Assembly (NCBI GenBank): GCA_027297485.1
Contig: JAPUHZ010000367.1
Location: forward strand, 1-14,739
Length of the DNA stretch: 14,739 nucleotides
Reading direction: 5' to 3'
Origin: Deltaproteobacteria bacterium
Lineage (GTDB): Bacteria > Desulfobacterota_B > Binatia > UBA9968
Below the pieces are notes generated by a model. That model was not told the origin of the DNA, ran no database searches, and saw only the letters and a program-made list of their open reading frames with translations. How positions within the stretch are numbered: the stretch's first letter is position 1; every line of letters begins with the position of its first letter. The position numbers and the translations under genes are program-made. Positions 7,028 through 14,739 of this stretch are shown piece after piece.

Positions 7028-8206
7028 CTAGTCTAGAAACTTACCCAGTGCGCGGCGGATGGTCCGGACCGCTTGCCGGGTGCGGTGTTCGTTTTCGATG
7101 AGGGCGAAGCGGACAAAGGGGTCTCCATATTGGCCGAATCCGATGCCAGGAGAAACGGCCACCTTGGCTTCCTTGAGTAGAAACTTGGTAAACTCGATGG
7201 AGCCCATTTCTTTGCAGTGTTCCGGGATCTCCGCCCAAACAAACATGGTGCCTTTAGGCTTTTTGATTTTCCACCCGATCCGTTCCAACCCATCCACCAG
7301 AGTGTCCCTGCGCCTGCGGTATCTCTCCCGGATCGTCCCCACATAATCCTGAGATCCGTTCAGGGCATGGATGGCGGCTATCTGTACAGGTTGAAAAATC
7401 CCGTAATCGAGGTAGCTCTTAATCCTAGTTAAGGCATTCACCATCTCATGGTTTCCGACTGCAAATCCTACTCTCCAACCAGGCATGTTGTAGCTTTTGG
7501 AAAGGGAAAAAAATTCAACCCCGACATCTTTAGCCCCGGGGACTTGAAGAAAGCTCGGGGGTTGGTAATCATCAAAAGTGATATCCGCATAGGCAAAGTC
7601 GTGGATGACAAGGAGATCGTGCTCTTTAGCAAAACGAACGATGCGCTGGAAAAAATCCAACTCCACAACCTCTGTAGTTGGATTATGGGGAAAATTGACG
7701 ATCAGGAGTTTTGGCTTGGGCCAGGTCTGCTTGATCCCTTCCTCTAAATGGGAGAGAAAACCTTCACTGGAATACATGGGGATGCTGCGGAGATCGCCTC
7801 CGGCAAGAATCACGGAGTACTGGTGAATGGGATAGGTAGGGCTCGGACAGAAAACCACGTCACCCGGATCGACGATGGCCCAAACCAGGTGTCCCAAGCC
7901 TTCTTTTGCCCCGATCGTGGCAATCGCCTCGGTATCAGGATCGATCTCGACTTGAAAGCGCCTCCTATACCAATCCGAGATGGCAAGCCGAAGTTTATAG
8001 ATTCCTCTCGAAGCAGAATAACGATGGTTGTGGGGCTTCTTGACCGCCTCGATGAGCTTGGCCACCACATGAGGAGAGGTGGGCTGATCCGGATTTCCCA
8101 TACCGAAATCCACGATATCTTCTCCCCTCTTTCGAGCTTCCTGCTTCAAATCATTGATGATGTTAAAGACATAGGGAGGGAGTCTCTTGATCCGCTGGAA
8201 TTCCAA
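7028..8206 (-). CDS. alaC: Glutamate-pyruvate aminotransferase, AlaC-like
   Basis: A class I (fold-type I) PLP aminotransferase of 392 residues. It follows the E. coli AlaC sequence pattern closely: [12 protein letters not shown] at the N-terminus, [13 protein letters not shown] (28-40), YSASRGI (63-69), Asn171 in NFPHNPT (171-177), HDFAYAD (202-208, Asp203 pairing with the PLP nitrogen), the PLP lysine Lys237 in [15 protein letters not shown], and [21 protein letters not shown] near the end with the carboxylate-binding arginine. AlaC makes alanine from pyruvate with glutamate. Relatives annotated as LL-diaminopimelate or aspartate aminotransferases are close, and placement before hom and thrC would also suit aspartate supply, so substrate is inferred. 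The start is TTG 8206: an in-frame TAG six bases upstream excludes extension. GGGG lies about 9 bases upstream. It is the first gene of the operon. Confidence 0.9.
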   Translation of the reverse strand: MEFQRIKRLPPYVFNIINDLKQEARKRGEDIVDFGMGNPDQPTSPHVVAKLIEAVKKPHNHRYSASRGIYKLRLAISDWYRRRFQVEIDPDTEAIATIGAKEGLGHLVWAIVDPGDVVFCPSPTYPIHQYSVILAGGDLRSIPMYSSEGFLSHLEEGIKQTWPKPKLLIVNFPHNPTTEVVELDFFQRIVRFAKEHDLLVIHDFAYADITFDDYQPPSFLQVPGAKDVGVEFFSLSKSYNMPGWRVGFAVGNHEMVNALTRIKSYLDYGIFQPVQIAAIHALNGSQDYVGTIRERYRRRRDTLVDGLERIGWKIKKPKGTMFVWAEIPEHCKEMGSIEFTKFLLKEAKVAVSPGIGFGQYGDPFVRFALIENEHRTRQAVRTIRRALGKFLD

Positions 8207-8300
8207 TCTTCTCTACCCCGTATTATTAGCTTTCAGTACTTAGCCATCAACAGGAGAGGTTAAAACGGGCCTTCTCGAAGAGATTGTTTTCTTTTTTCTT

Positions 8301-8330
8301 GCTGAAATCTGACTGCTGATGGCTGATTGC
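8301..8330. repeat. Degenerate heptamer tandem repeat (GCTGANN)
   Basis: On the plus strand the units GCTGAAA, TCTGACT, GCTGATG and GCTGATT follow one another without gaps, then GC. The minus-strand form is the TCAGC-type heptamer. It lies in the recG-alaC gap, between the candidate promoter and alaC, and would be transcribed into the leader. Confidence 0.6.
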
Positions 8331-8338
8331 TTCTTATT

Positions 8339-8367
8339 TTTATATGCCATACCCCCTCTAGGTGCAA
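8339..8367 (-). promoter_or_regulatory. alaC: Candidate promoter for the alaC-hom-thrC-apgM-glpX operon
   Basis: On the minus strand TTGCAC (8362-8367) and TATAAA (8339-8344) are separated by 17 bases. The -10 is a good match to TATAAT and the -35 only matches TTG. The site lies about 130 bases before alaC. A 6-bp inverted repeat (TCTAGG 8357-8362 with CCTAGA 8378-8383) overlaps the -35 and could be an operator. The prediction rests on pattern only. Confidence 0.35.
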
Positions 8368-8405
8368 ACGATGGGTCCCTAGATATCAGCTCCCAGCAAT
8401 GAACC

Positions 8406-8440
8406 GTCAGCCTGAAATGAGAACCTGAAAGCTGACCGCT
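8406..8440. repeat. Second degenerate TCAGC/GCTGA repeat cluster with inverted repeat
   Basis: CCTGAAA occurs at 8411-8417 and 8424-8430, followed by GCTGACC (8431-8437). GTCAGC (8406-8411) is the reverse complement of GCTGAC (8431-8436), so a hairpin with a 19-base loop can form just after the recG stop. No T-run follows, so it is not a typical terminator. It belongs to the same repeat type as 8301-8330. Confidence 0.45.
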
Positions 8441-9293
8441 AATCCTCCTAACCGATGCCTCCGAGCTCTAACCTGTCACCCCAGCGGTGTTTTAAGATCT
8501 CTCTCAAAGCCCGTGACTCCTGCTGCATCAGTGAAGGATCTTTCGATAGCCAGTCCAGCGCCTCCCTACGGGCCTCGAGGAGAAGGTGAGAATCGCGGGC
8601 CGGATTAGCCAGGCGAAAATCGGCGAGGCCCGACTGACGAGTGCCCAGTAGCTCTCCAGGGCCGCGCAACGCAAGGTCAGCCTCAGCGATCTTGAAGCCA
8701 TCGTGTTCCTCCTCCATGACTTGCAGGCGTCTGAAGGCCTCCGGGCTGCTCGGGCCGTAATGGACCAAAAGGCATTGGGAGGGATCTTCTCCTCTCCCGA
8801 CCCTTCCCCGAAGTTGGTGCAGTTGGGATAGGCCGAAGCGTTCCGCGTGCTCGACCACCATAACGGTAGCGTTGGGAATATCTATCCCCACCTCGATGAC
8901 AGTCGTCGCCACCAGGATCTGTAAAGCCCCCTTTTTGAAGCGGCGCATCACCTGCCCGCGTTCTTCAGAACTCATTCTCCCATGAACCAGCCCCAAGGAA
9001 AATTCTTTAAAGACCCCTTGAGAGAGCTCCTCTGCCATCCGGGTCGCATCCCGCAGATGGAGCCGCTCCGATGCCTCCACAAGAGGATAAACGACATAGG
9101 CCTGATGCCCTTTTCGAATTTCCTCTCGCACAATTGAATACAGGACTGAACGCTCCTCCTCGTTAAAAAGCCTTGTCAGCACTGGTTTCCGACCAGGAGG
9201 CATCTCATCCATCGAAGAGACTTCCATATCTCCGTAAAGCACCATGGCCAGGCTCCGGGGGATAGGGGTTGCACTCATCAGGATAATATCGGG

Positions 9294-9368
9294 TTGTGGT
9301 TCGACCGAGCTCACCACCCTGAGCTTGTCCAAGGGGGCAAGCGAGGGGGCAGACGACGTTCGCCAGTT
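9294..9368. repeat. Palindromic repeat inserted in frame within recG
   Basis: On the plus strand TTCGACCGAGCTCA (9300-9313) and TGAGCTTGTCCAA (9320-9332) are imperfect inverted arms around ACCACCC-like sequence. This closely resembles the dispersed TTCGACAAGCTCA/TGAGCTTGTCGAA element that is common between genes in many environmental bacteria. In the recG frame it encodes APLDKLRVVSSVEP within an insert of about 25 residues (NWRTSS to PQ) that RecG proteins normally lack, located in the loop between helicase motif II (DEQH) and motif III (SATP). The frame is kept across it. Confidence 0.6.
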
Positions 9369-9524
9369 TGCCAAACGCTGGAGCGCCATTCGTTGGACCA
9401 CTCCGAATCGGTGTTGCTCATCGATAATCCCCAAGCCCATTCGGGGAACATGAAATCTCTCCTGGATCAGCGCATGGGTCCCCACGATAAAGGCAATCTC
9501 CCCACTTTCTATCCGCGCAGTCGT

Positions 9525-9530
9525 TTATCA
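9525..9530 (-). other. recG: Tandem in-frame stop codons TGA TAA in recG
   Basis: Codons 380 and 381 of recG are TGA (9528-9530) and TAA (9525-9527). Reading through them in the same frame gives KEK**TTARIESGEIAFIVGTHAL, which matches the usual RecG sequence with no gap. Single C-to-T changes from CGA and CAA would produce both stops. No frameshift is needed to explain the split. Confidence 0.85.
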
Positions 9531-10720
9531 TTTTTCCTTTACTGGGAGTGAGCCAGTCAAGAGCGCAGAGGGAAAACCCAACATCTCGGCAAAGCCATTG
9601 TGGTTAAGAAAATGCTGCTCGGCCAAAAGCTCGGTCGGCGCCATCCATACCGCCTGAAATCCATTTTCTATGGCCCGGAGTGCAGCGAACCAGGCCACAA
9701 TGGTTTTGCCAGACCCGACGTCTCCCTGGATCAACCGCTGCATGGGGCGTGGAGATTCCATATCTCGGTACAGTTCCCCCAACACCCGCTCTTGTGCCCC
9801 AGTCAAGGTAAAAGGGAGCAACGCCCGCATCCGCCTTGTCAGCCCTTCCTGGTTTGGGCTGAGAGAGATGCCTTCCATAGCAGCCCGGCATTTTCTCCTC
9901 AGTCCGAGCCCGAGCTGCAGGTAGAAAAATTCATCAAAGATGATTGATCGGTGCGCAGGAGAGGCAAACTGGTTGAGGGAAAAGATCTCTGCCGTTTTAT
10001 GGGGCCGGTGAACTTGACTCATCGCTTTACGCAGATCTATCAGCCCCTGCCGTCGGGCTATGCTCTCGGACAGAAAGCTGGGCAGAAACGCGCCATACTC
10101 GGCCAGCGCCTGCGCCAGCCATCTCCTGATAGCTCCCAGAGGAATCCCCCCTGGCCTAAGGTAGATCGGCAGGATTTTCTCCCTCTCCTCTTCGTCTGCG
10201 GCCTCAATGGCCTCGAATTCAGGATGAGTGATCCTTTTTTGTGTTCCTATTCCCCTTTCTACTTTCCCGTGGATGAGGAGATCCTGACCCTTCCAGAGCC
10301 TTTTCGCAATGTATGGCGTGGCATGATACCAAACGAGCCCGAGACTCCCGGTCCCGTCCGCCAGGGTTCCCACGAGGATCTGCCTCCTCCTTCTGGGGAT
10401 GTACCTCTTTTCCAACGCGATCACCTTGCCGACAAAACTCTCCTCCTTTCCTATAACCGCCTGGTGGATCTTCTTGATCTGGCGGCGATCCTCATAGCGA
10501 AAGGGTAAGTGGTAGAGAAGATCCTCTACCGTCTTAATTCCCAATCCCTCTAATTGGGCTGCCCTCTTGGGGCCGACGCCTTTGAGAAAACGGAGCGGGG
10601 TCAGAAGGGCGCGCAAACAATCCCTGGGTGGAACATACGTGGGTTCATAGGCAGAATTCTCAAGCACGAGTCAGTGTAAAATTTAGAATCGAAACAGGTG
10701 TCAGAATGCTAACTCCTGGA

Positions 10721-10741
10721 TTCCGGTTTTCGGTTTGCCAT
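10721..10741. repeat. Short degenerate heptamer repeat (TTYCGGT) between carB and recG
   Basis: The plus strand shows TTCCGGT, TTTCGGT and the weaker TTGCCAT in a row within the 83-base carB-recG gap. It is a second heptamer family, unlike the TCAGC type at 8301-8440. With two good units, chance cannot be excluded. I see no clear terminator in the gap. Confidence 0.35.
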
Positions 10742-10750
10742 TGTTTAGAC

Positions 10751-13700
10751 TTAGGAAGAAGGATTCTTATCGCCTACCGCCTGATATTCTTGAAGCGCCC
10801 GAACGTCAAACCCGCGCTCTTTCACCAGCTCAATCCCTTCTACAGCTGCGTCCGCGCCCGCAATGGTAGTAAAATAGGGAATCTGATAGTCCAAGGCATT
10901 GCGCCGGATGTCATAGGAATCGGCATGCGAGTGAGCGCCGGTGGGGGTATTGATGACCATGGCGATCTCCCCGTTTTTGATCGCTTCCGCTATGTGCCTG
11001 CTTCCCTCCTGGTCTTTATTGACTAGTTCCACAGGGACGCTCCGACTCTGAAAGTATGCCGCCGTTCCCTTGGTGGCGATGATCTGGAATCCTATACGAA
11101 GCAGCCTCTGGGCAATGGGATAGATACTCTCTTTCTGTTCGTCCCGAACACTGATAAAGACCTTCCCCTGGTGCGGCAGACGCATTCCCCCACCCAACTG
11201 CGCTTTGGCAAAGGCAAGCCCGAAGGAGGAACCCATTCCCATCACCTCCCCGGTCGATTTCATCTCCGGCCCCAAAAGGGTATCGACACCGGGAAATTTG
11301 TTGAAAGGAAAGACCGCTTCTTTCACCGAGATATGTCGGGGAATAACCTCTGATGTCAGGCCCACATCAGCAAGCGTCTTACCCACCATGAGCCTGGCGG
11401 CCAGTTTGGCAAGAGGAATGCCGATGGCTTTGCTCACAAAGGGAACGGTACGTGAGGCGCGCGGGTTAACTTCCAATACATAGACATCCTGTTTTCTAAC
11501 GGCGAATTGAACATTCATCAGTCCGCGGACTTTGAGGGCCAGGGCCAGAGAAACTGTTTGGTGGCGGATTTCATCTTGGATCTTTGCGTCAATAGATTTC
11601 GGAGGAAGCGTACAAGCGCTATCGCCGGAGTGGACCCCTGCCCTTTCGATGTGCTCCATGATTCCGCCGATGACTACCCTCTCACCGTCCGCCAGGGCAT
11701 CCACGTCCACCTCAATGGCATCGTCCAGGAACTTGTCGATAAGAACCGGATGCTCCGGAGAAGCAGCCACCGCATACGTGATATAATGCTTCAGGGCTTC
11801 CCGATCGTAGACAATTTCCATTGCCCTTCCCCCTAAGACATAAGAGGGACGGACCAAAACCGGGTAGCCCAGTCCTTCTGCTATCTCTAAGGCCTTCTCA
11901 AAGGAACGGGCAGTGCCGCTGAGCGGCGCCTTGATCCCGAGTCGGTCGATGAGTTGCTTGAACCTCTCGCGGTCCTCTGCCAGGTCGATGCTGTCCGGAG
12001 AAGTGCCGACGATCTTCACCCCTGCTCGTTCCAGAGGCAGGGCCAACTTGAGGGGAGTTTGACCGCCAAACTGGACAATGACCCCATCGGGCCTTTCCCG
12101 CTCTACTATATTGAGGACATCCTCCAGTGTGAGGGGCTCGAAATAGAGTTTATCCGAGGTGTCATAATCAGTGCTGACCGTCTCGGGGTTGCAGTTGACC
12201 ATAATCGTTTCATAGCCATCCTCCTTCAGGGCAAAGGCGGCATGGACGCAGCAATAGTCGAATTCAATCCCCTGTCCGATTCGATTCGGACCCCCTCCCA
12301 GGATCATAATTTTTTTCCGCTCCGTGGGGTTAGACTCGTCCTCCCCTTCGTATGTGGAGTAAAGGTAAGGGGTATAAGCAGCGAATTCTGCCCCGCAGGT
12401 ATCCACAACACAGAAGACCGCGCGCACCCCAGCCTGAAGTCGGGAGGAGCGTATTTTCTCCTCTGTTCGATCCAGGAGGATGGCCAGACGATGGTCAGAA
12501 AAGCCCATCGGCTTGACCGTACGGAAAAAATCCGCAGTCAGCTCTTCCGCCTTTCCCCGTCGTCCTTTGATCTCCTCTTCGGCCACAACAATCTCCTGGA
12601 TCTGCCTTAAGAACCAAGGGTCGATTTTGGTTAGACCATAGACCTCATCGGCGCGTATCCCCGCCCGGAAGGCATCGGCAAGGTACCATAGACGCTGGGC
12701 ATTGGGAATCTCAAGCTTCCGCCGGATAAATCTTAGCTTCTCCTCCCGGTTGTTCCCTCCAAGCGAAATCTTCTCCTCAAAGCCGTAAGAGTCTGTTTCT
12801 AAGGAACGCATCGCTTTCTGCAAGGCCTCTTTGAATGTTCGTCCCATCGCCATGGCCTCTCCCACTGATTTCATCTGAGGGGTGAGGATGTCTTTAGCCT
12901 TAGGAAATTTTTCAAAGGTAAAACGAGGGATCTTGACCACCACATAATCGATGGTCGGCTCAAAGCAGGCAGGGGTCTCCCGGGTGATGTCATTCGGGAT
13001 CTCGTCGAGGGTATAGCCGACCGCCAGTTTCGCCGCAATCTTGGCGATAGGGAAGCCGGTGGCCTTACTGGCCAGGGCCGAACTCCGAGAGACCCGGGGG
13101 TTCATCTCGATCACAACCAGACGACCATCCTTAGGATGGACAGCGAACTGAATATTGGATCCGCCGGTGTCCACACCGATTTCTCTGATGATTTTTAGCG
13201 CGGCGTCACGCATGATCTGATACTCTTTATCCGTGAGGGTTTGGGCCGGCGCGACGGTGATCGAGTCTCCTGTGTGTATCCCCATGGGATCAAAGTTCTC
13301 GATGGGGCAGACGATCACCACGTTGTCATTGCGATCACGCATGACTTCAAGCTCAAACTCTTTCCAACCCAGGACCGACTCCTCGATCAGGAGCTCATGG
13401 ACCGGGGAAATATTCAGCCCCCATTGGACGACTTCCTTAAAATCATCGGGGCCGTAAGCGATGTTTCCCCCACTCCCGCCTAGCGTACGAGAGGGGCGGA
13501 TGATCACCGGAAAACTTAGTTCCCGTTGAATCTTCATTGCTTCTTGCAAGCTCCGGGCAAAACCGCTACGCGGGAGAGCCAGCCCGGCCCTTCCCATCGC
13601 CTCTTTAAAGAGATTTCGATCCTCGGCCATCTTGATGGCCTCCAATTTCGCCCCGATCATCTCCACCCCGTAACGATCCAGGATCCCCTGCTCCGCCAAG

Positions 13701-14002
13701 TCAATGGAGATATTCAAAGCCGTTTGCCCCCCCAGAGTCGGTAGCAATGCATCCGGTCTCTCTTTCTGGATGATCTTTTCCACTATATCCACCGTGATGG
13801 GCTCGATGTAGGTTCGATCGGCAAAAGCAGGGTCGGTCATGATCGTGGCCGGATTGGAGTTGACCAGGATGACGCGAAAGCCCTCTTCCTTGAGCGCCTT
13901 TAATGCCTGAGTCCCCGAGTAGTCGAACTCGCACGCCTGCCCGATAACGATAGGTCCAGAGCCAATGAGGAGAATCGATTTTATATCGGTTCGCTTAGGC
14001 AT
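10751..14002 (-). CDS. carB: Carbamoyl-phosphate synthetase large subunit, CarB
   Basis: CarB makes carbamoyl phosphate from bicarbonate, ammonia (from glutamine by CarA) and two ATP, for pyrimidine and arginine synthesis. The 1083 residues cover the whole family length. Two ATP-grasp halves are intact. The first has [17 protein letters not shown] (14-30) and [12 protein letters not shown] (169-180); the second has [15 protein letters not shown] (about 567) and [16 protein letters not shown] (about 710). Between them is the oligomerisation domain (about 405-550). The C-terminal MGS-like regulatory domain (about 945-1070, with ATKGTAAYF and [21 protein letters not shown]) is where UMP and ornithine act in relatives. 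ATG 14002 is 2 bases after the toxin stop, and no strong ribosome binding site is seen, so translation is probably coupled to the toxin gene. carA is not next to it, which is unusual. Confidence 0.97.
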   Translation of the reverse strand: MPKRTDIKSILLIGSGPIVIGQACEFDYSGTQALKALKEEGFRVILVNSNPATIMTDPAFADRTYIEPITVDIVEKIIQKERPDALLPTLGGQTALNISIDLAEQGILDRYGVEMIGAKLEAIKMAEDRNLFKEAMGRAGLALPRSGFARSLQEAMKIQRELSFPVIIRPSRTLGGSGGNIAYGPDDFKEVVQWGLNISPVHELLIEESVLGWKEFELEVMRDRNDNVVIVCPIENFDPMGIHTGDSITVAPAQTLTDKEYQIMRDAALKIIREIGVDTGGSNIQFAVHPKDGRLVVIEMNPRVSRSSALASKATGFPIAKIAAKLAVGYTLDEIPNDITRETPACFEPTIDYVVVKIPRFTFEKFPKAKDILTPQMKSVGEAMAMGRTFKEALQKAMRSLETDSYGFEEKISLGGNNREEKLRFIRRKLEIPNAQRLWYLADAFRAGIRADEVYGLTKIDPWFLRQIQEIVVAEEEIKGRRGKAEELTADFFRTVKPMGFSDHRLAILLDRTEEKIRSSRLQAGVRAVFCVVDTCGAEFAAYTPYLYSTYEGEDESNPTERKKIMILGGGPNRIGQGIEFDYCCVHAAFALKEDGYETIMVNCNPETVSTDYDTSDKLYFEPLTLEDVLNIVERERPDGVIVQFGGQTPLKLALPLERAGVKIVGTSPDSIDLAEDRERFKQLIDRLGIKAPLSGTARSFEKALEIAEGLGYPVLVRPSYVLGGRAMEIVYDREALKHYITYAVAASPEHPVLIDKFLDDAIEVDVDALADGERVVIGGIMEHIERAGVHSGDSACTLPPKSIDAKIQDEIRHQTVSLALALKVRGLMNVQFAVRKQDVYVLEVNPRASRTVPFVSKAIGIPLAKLAARLMVGKTLADVGLTSEVIPRHISVKEAVFPFNKFPGVDTLLGPEMKSTGEVMGMGSSFGLAFAKAQLGGGMRLPHQGKVFISVRDEQKESIYPIAQRLLRIGFQIIATKGTAAYFQSRSVPVELVNKDQEGSRHIAEAIKNGEIAMVINTPTGAHSHADSYDIRRNALDYQIPYFTTIAGADAAVEGIELVKERGFDVRALQEYQAVGDKNPSS

Positions 14003-14004
14003 TT

Positions 14005-14262
14005 CTAACGATAAACTTCTCTTCGATGTGCGATACGGGCGATTCGTACTTCTCTTTGAGCGTCATCGATGATGTACAAAATTCTGTAACCACCAACTCT
14101 TACTCGCCATTCGTTCTCAAATCCTGAGAGCTTCCTGCACCCCGCTGGCCGAGGTTCTTCTAGCAATTTCTCTATGGCTCTTTCCACACGTGTCAAAATA
14201 GCCCTGGGAAGACCTCGCAAATTCCTTTCAGCTGCAGGTCTAAGGAAAAGACGATATGCCAT
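14005..14262 (-). CDS. RelE/ParE-family toxin
   Basis: The protein has 85 residues, the usual size for this superfamily. The pattern is typical: N-terminal [17 protein letters not shown] (strand 1 and start of helix 1), helix [39 protein letters not shown] (45-67, the core strands with the conserved W-R-R-G-Y-R) and the C-terminal IAHRREVYR. RelE members cut mRNA on the ribosome and ParE members inhibit gyrase; sequence alone does not say which applies, though the C-terminal H-R---Y resembles RelE-type toxins. ATG 14262 shares its first base with the antitoxin's TAA stop (TAATG), so the two are co-translated. Its stop is 2 bases before the carB start, which makes carB a read-through passenger of the module or vice versa. 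Confidence 0.88.
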   Translation of the reverse strand: MAYRLFLRPAAERNLRGLPRAILTRVERAIEKLLEEPRPAGCRKLSGFENEWRVRVGGYRILYIIDDAQREVRIARIAHRREVYR

Positions 14263-14510
14263 TAGTGGTTCCGACGCCGCCTCTTCGCAAGGTATTCCTC
14301 CCAGGGGACACTCCGGCCCTTCTCCTTTTCGGCCTCCTGGATCAAGAAGTGATCGTAAACATCTTTGAGGAGGGCTTCGTCTTTCAGGATACGTAGGGCT
14401 AAACGGCGCCTGGAACCAGAGTCCATCGAACGGAAGGCTTTATAGAAGACCGCCGCGTTGGCCTCCATAAGATCAGTTTTCTTCTTCATGGTTCTTTCGG
14501 ACTTAGCCAT
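14262..14510 (-). CDS. Probable antitoxin partner of the RelE/ParE-type toxin
   Basis: The protein has 82 residues and is highly charged and helical, with no clear enzymatic motif. The position directly before the toxin, with a one-base TAATG overlap, is the usual antitoxin place. The C-terminus (RSVPWEEYLAKRRRR) resembles the short W-E-E-Y tail of many toxin-binding antitoxins, and the middle (SGSRRRLALRILKDEALLKDVYDHFL) could be a helical DNA-binding or dimer region. I cannot assign the family (RelB, Phd and others are possible). ATG 14510 has a strong ribosome binding site (GGGAGG, 6 bases upstream). Start and operon are well supported; the role is inferred from context. Confidence 0.75.
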   Translation of the reverse strand: MAKSERTMKKKTDLMEANAAVFYKAFRSMDSGSRRRLALRILKDEALLKDVYDHFLIQEAEKEKGRSVPWEEYLAKRRRRNH

Positions 14511-14528
14511 CCTTAACCTCCCATGTAT

Positions 14529-14545
14529 TTAATGGCTCGTTAATG
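14529..14545. promoter_or_regulatory. Direct repeat TTAATG, possible antitoxin operator
   Basis: TTAATG occurs at 14529-14534 and 14540-14545, 11 bases apart, about one DNA turn, immediately before the antitoxin ribosome binding site. Such placement suits an autoregulated toxin-antitoxin operator, but six-base copies may be chance. A -10-like TTAAAT (14527-14532, minus strand) overlaps the first copy. Confidence 0.25.
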
Positions 14546-14549
14546 ATCT

Positions 14550-14739
14550 TTAACCCCCAAAAACCTGCTTGTATTTTCCAAAGACCTCCCTGGGTATGAC
14601 TGCTGATTTAAAGGCCATCGGGTTGTGATACACGGAGAATCTATACTCAATCCTCCCCGTGTTCTCCACATTCAAGACCGCTACAGCACCAAGATTGCTA
14701 AATTGATTCGACATGAAGCAGCCAGTTCCTGATTCGTAT
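14550..14739 (-). CDS. C-terminal part of an unidentified protein, cut by the window edge
   Basis: The frame is open from the edge (first full codon at 14738) to TAA at 14550-14552 and gives 62 residues. They include SNLGAVAVLNVENTGRIEYR and FSVYHNPMAFKSAVIPREVF. The alternation of hydrophobic and polar residues suggests beta strands, as in a small globular domain. An internal ATG at 14714, with AGGAAC about 10 bases upstream, could start a 54-residue protein, but the preceding codons (YESGTGCF) also read as protein. I do not recognise the family. It lies 39 bases upstream of the antitoxin on the same strand. It does not look like a CarA C-terminus. Confidence 0.45.
   Translation of the reverse strand, partial: YESGTGCFMSNQFSNLGAVAVLNVENTGRIEYRFSVYHNPMAFKSAVIPREVFGKYKQVFGG

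Larger units (their letters stand above)
8448..10667 (-). pseudogene. recG: ATP-dependent DNA helicase RecG, interrupted by two in-frame stops
   Basis: RecG regresses stalled forks and migrates Holliday junctions. The frame spans 740 codons, the normal RecG size, but TGA TAA occurs at codons 380-381. The first part (10667-9528) holds the helix-hairpin-helix LKGVGPKRAAQLEGLG (28-43), the OB-fold wedge (about 62-160) and helicase motifs I, GDVGSGKT (315-322), and Ia, APTELLAEQH (343-352). After the stops the same frame resumes with IESGEIAFIVGTHALIQ, then motif II DEQH, motif III SATPIPRSLA, motif V VATTVIEVGIDIP, motif VI QLRGRVGRG and the C-terminal LRGPGELLGTRQSG. The second half could be read from GTG 9485, with GGGGAG 13 bases upstream, but separate halves are not known to make RecG. 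About 25 extra residues between motifs II and III carry a repeat (see 9294-9368). The start is GTG 10667, 83 bases after carB. A sequencing or assembly error is possible, but two adjacent stops make a real lesion at least as likely. Confidence 0.85.

Noticed and set aside
7028..8206. Assignment of alaC as LL-diaminopimelate aminotransferase
   Set aside because: The close match to the AlaC sequence pattern over the whole length favours glutamate-pyruvate aminotransferase, although close families overlap.
7748..8263. 171-codon plus-strand ORF opposite alaC
   Set aside because: It is a mirror of the conserved aminotransferase frame; its protein has no family pattern.
8357..8383. Inverted repeat TCTAGG/CCTAGA as a recG terminator
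   Set aside because: No T-run follows on the minus strand; it overlaps the candidate promoter and is better regarded as a possible operator.
9486..9530. Frameshift as the cause of the recG split
   Set aside because: Both halves are in the same frame (start positions differ by a multiple of three), and reading through TGA TAA restores the usual RecG sequence.
9951..10508. 185-codon plus-strand ORF opposite recG
   Set aside because: It is antisense to the RecG N-terminal domains, with no motif or ribosome binding site.
11954..12610. 218-codon plus-strand ORF opposite carB
   Set aside because: It lies wholly antisense to strongly conserved carB codons and has no recognisable motif; it is a by-product of codon bias.
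1..14739. CRISPR array, tRNA or rRNA gene, insertion-sequence transposase
   Set aside because: I saw no regularly spaced identical repeats, no cloverleaf or rRNA signature, and no transposase motif in any frame; covariance searches were not possible.

Overview
The window reads as chromosome of a mid-GC, Gram-negative-type bacterium. The order alaC-hom-thrC-apgM-glpX, frequent TTG/GTG starts and degenerate 7-bp repeats between genes would fit Desulfobacterota ('Deltaproteobacteria') or a neighbouring phylum. That placement is inference; no rRNA or other marker gene is present. Every intact gene lies on the minus strand, so the text below follows transcription from high to low coordinates.

Right end (14739-10751). 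A partial ORF enters from the edge. It is followed by a compact antitoxin/RelE-ParE-type toxin pair whose genes overlap at TAATG. Two bases after the toxin stop comes full-length carB, the large subunit of carbamoyl-phosphate synthetase. No carA lies next to it.

Middle (10667-8448). A complete-length recG has two consecutive in-frame stop codons (TGA TAA) between helicase motifs Ia and II. It also carries about 25 extra codons that contain a degenerate palindromic repeat. The recG-alaC gap (8207-8447) has no gene; it holds heptamer repeats and a candidate promoter.

Central operon (8206-1992). alaC (alanine-glutamate aminotransferase), hom (homoserine dehydrogenase with ACT domain), thrC (threonine synthase), apgM (cofactor-independent phosphoglycerate mutase) and glpX (class II fructose-1,6-bisphosphatase) are packed together. 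Three of the junctions overlap. They are followed by a small single-pass membrane protein and a weak terminator. Hom and ThrC are steps of threonine synthesis (homoserine kinase is not in the window). ApgM and GlpX serve gluconeogenesis and AlaC links pyruvate to glutamate, so the cluster joins central carbon flow to amino-acid synthesis.

Left end (1-1980). This is a decaying segment. A truncated, frameshifted LysR-family regulator (+) diverges from a frameshifted phytanoyl-CoA-dioxygenase-like Fe(II)/2-oxoglutarate enzyme (-), probably a former regulator-target pair. Further left are a short hydrophobic ORF and a possible protein tail, both uncertain, and about 320 bases in which I see nothing.

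I do not see a clear new multi-gene defence or metabolic system. The most unusual points are the double nonsense and in-frame repeat in recG, the toxin-antitoxin pair fused to carB, and the divergent pseudogene pair.
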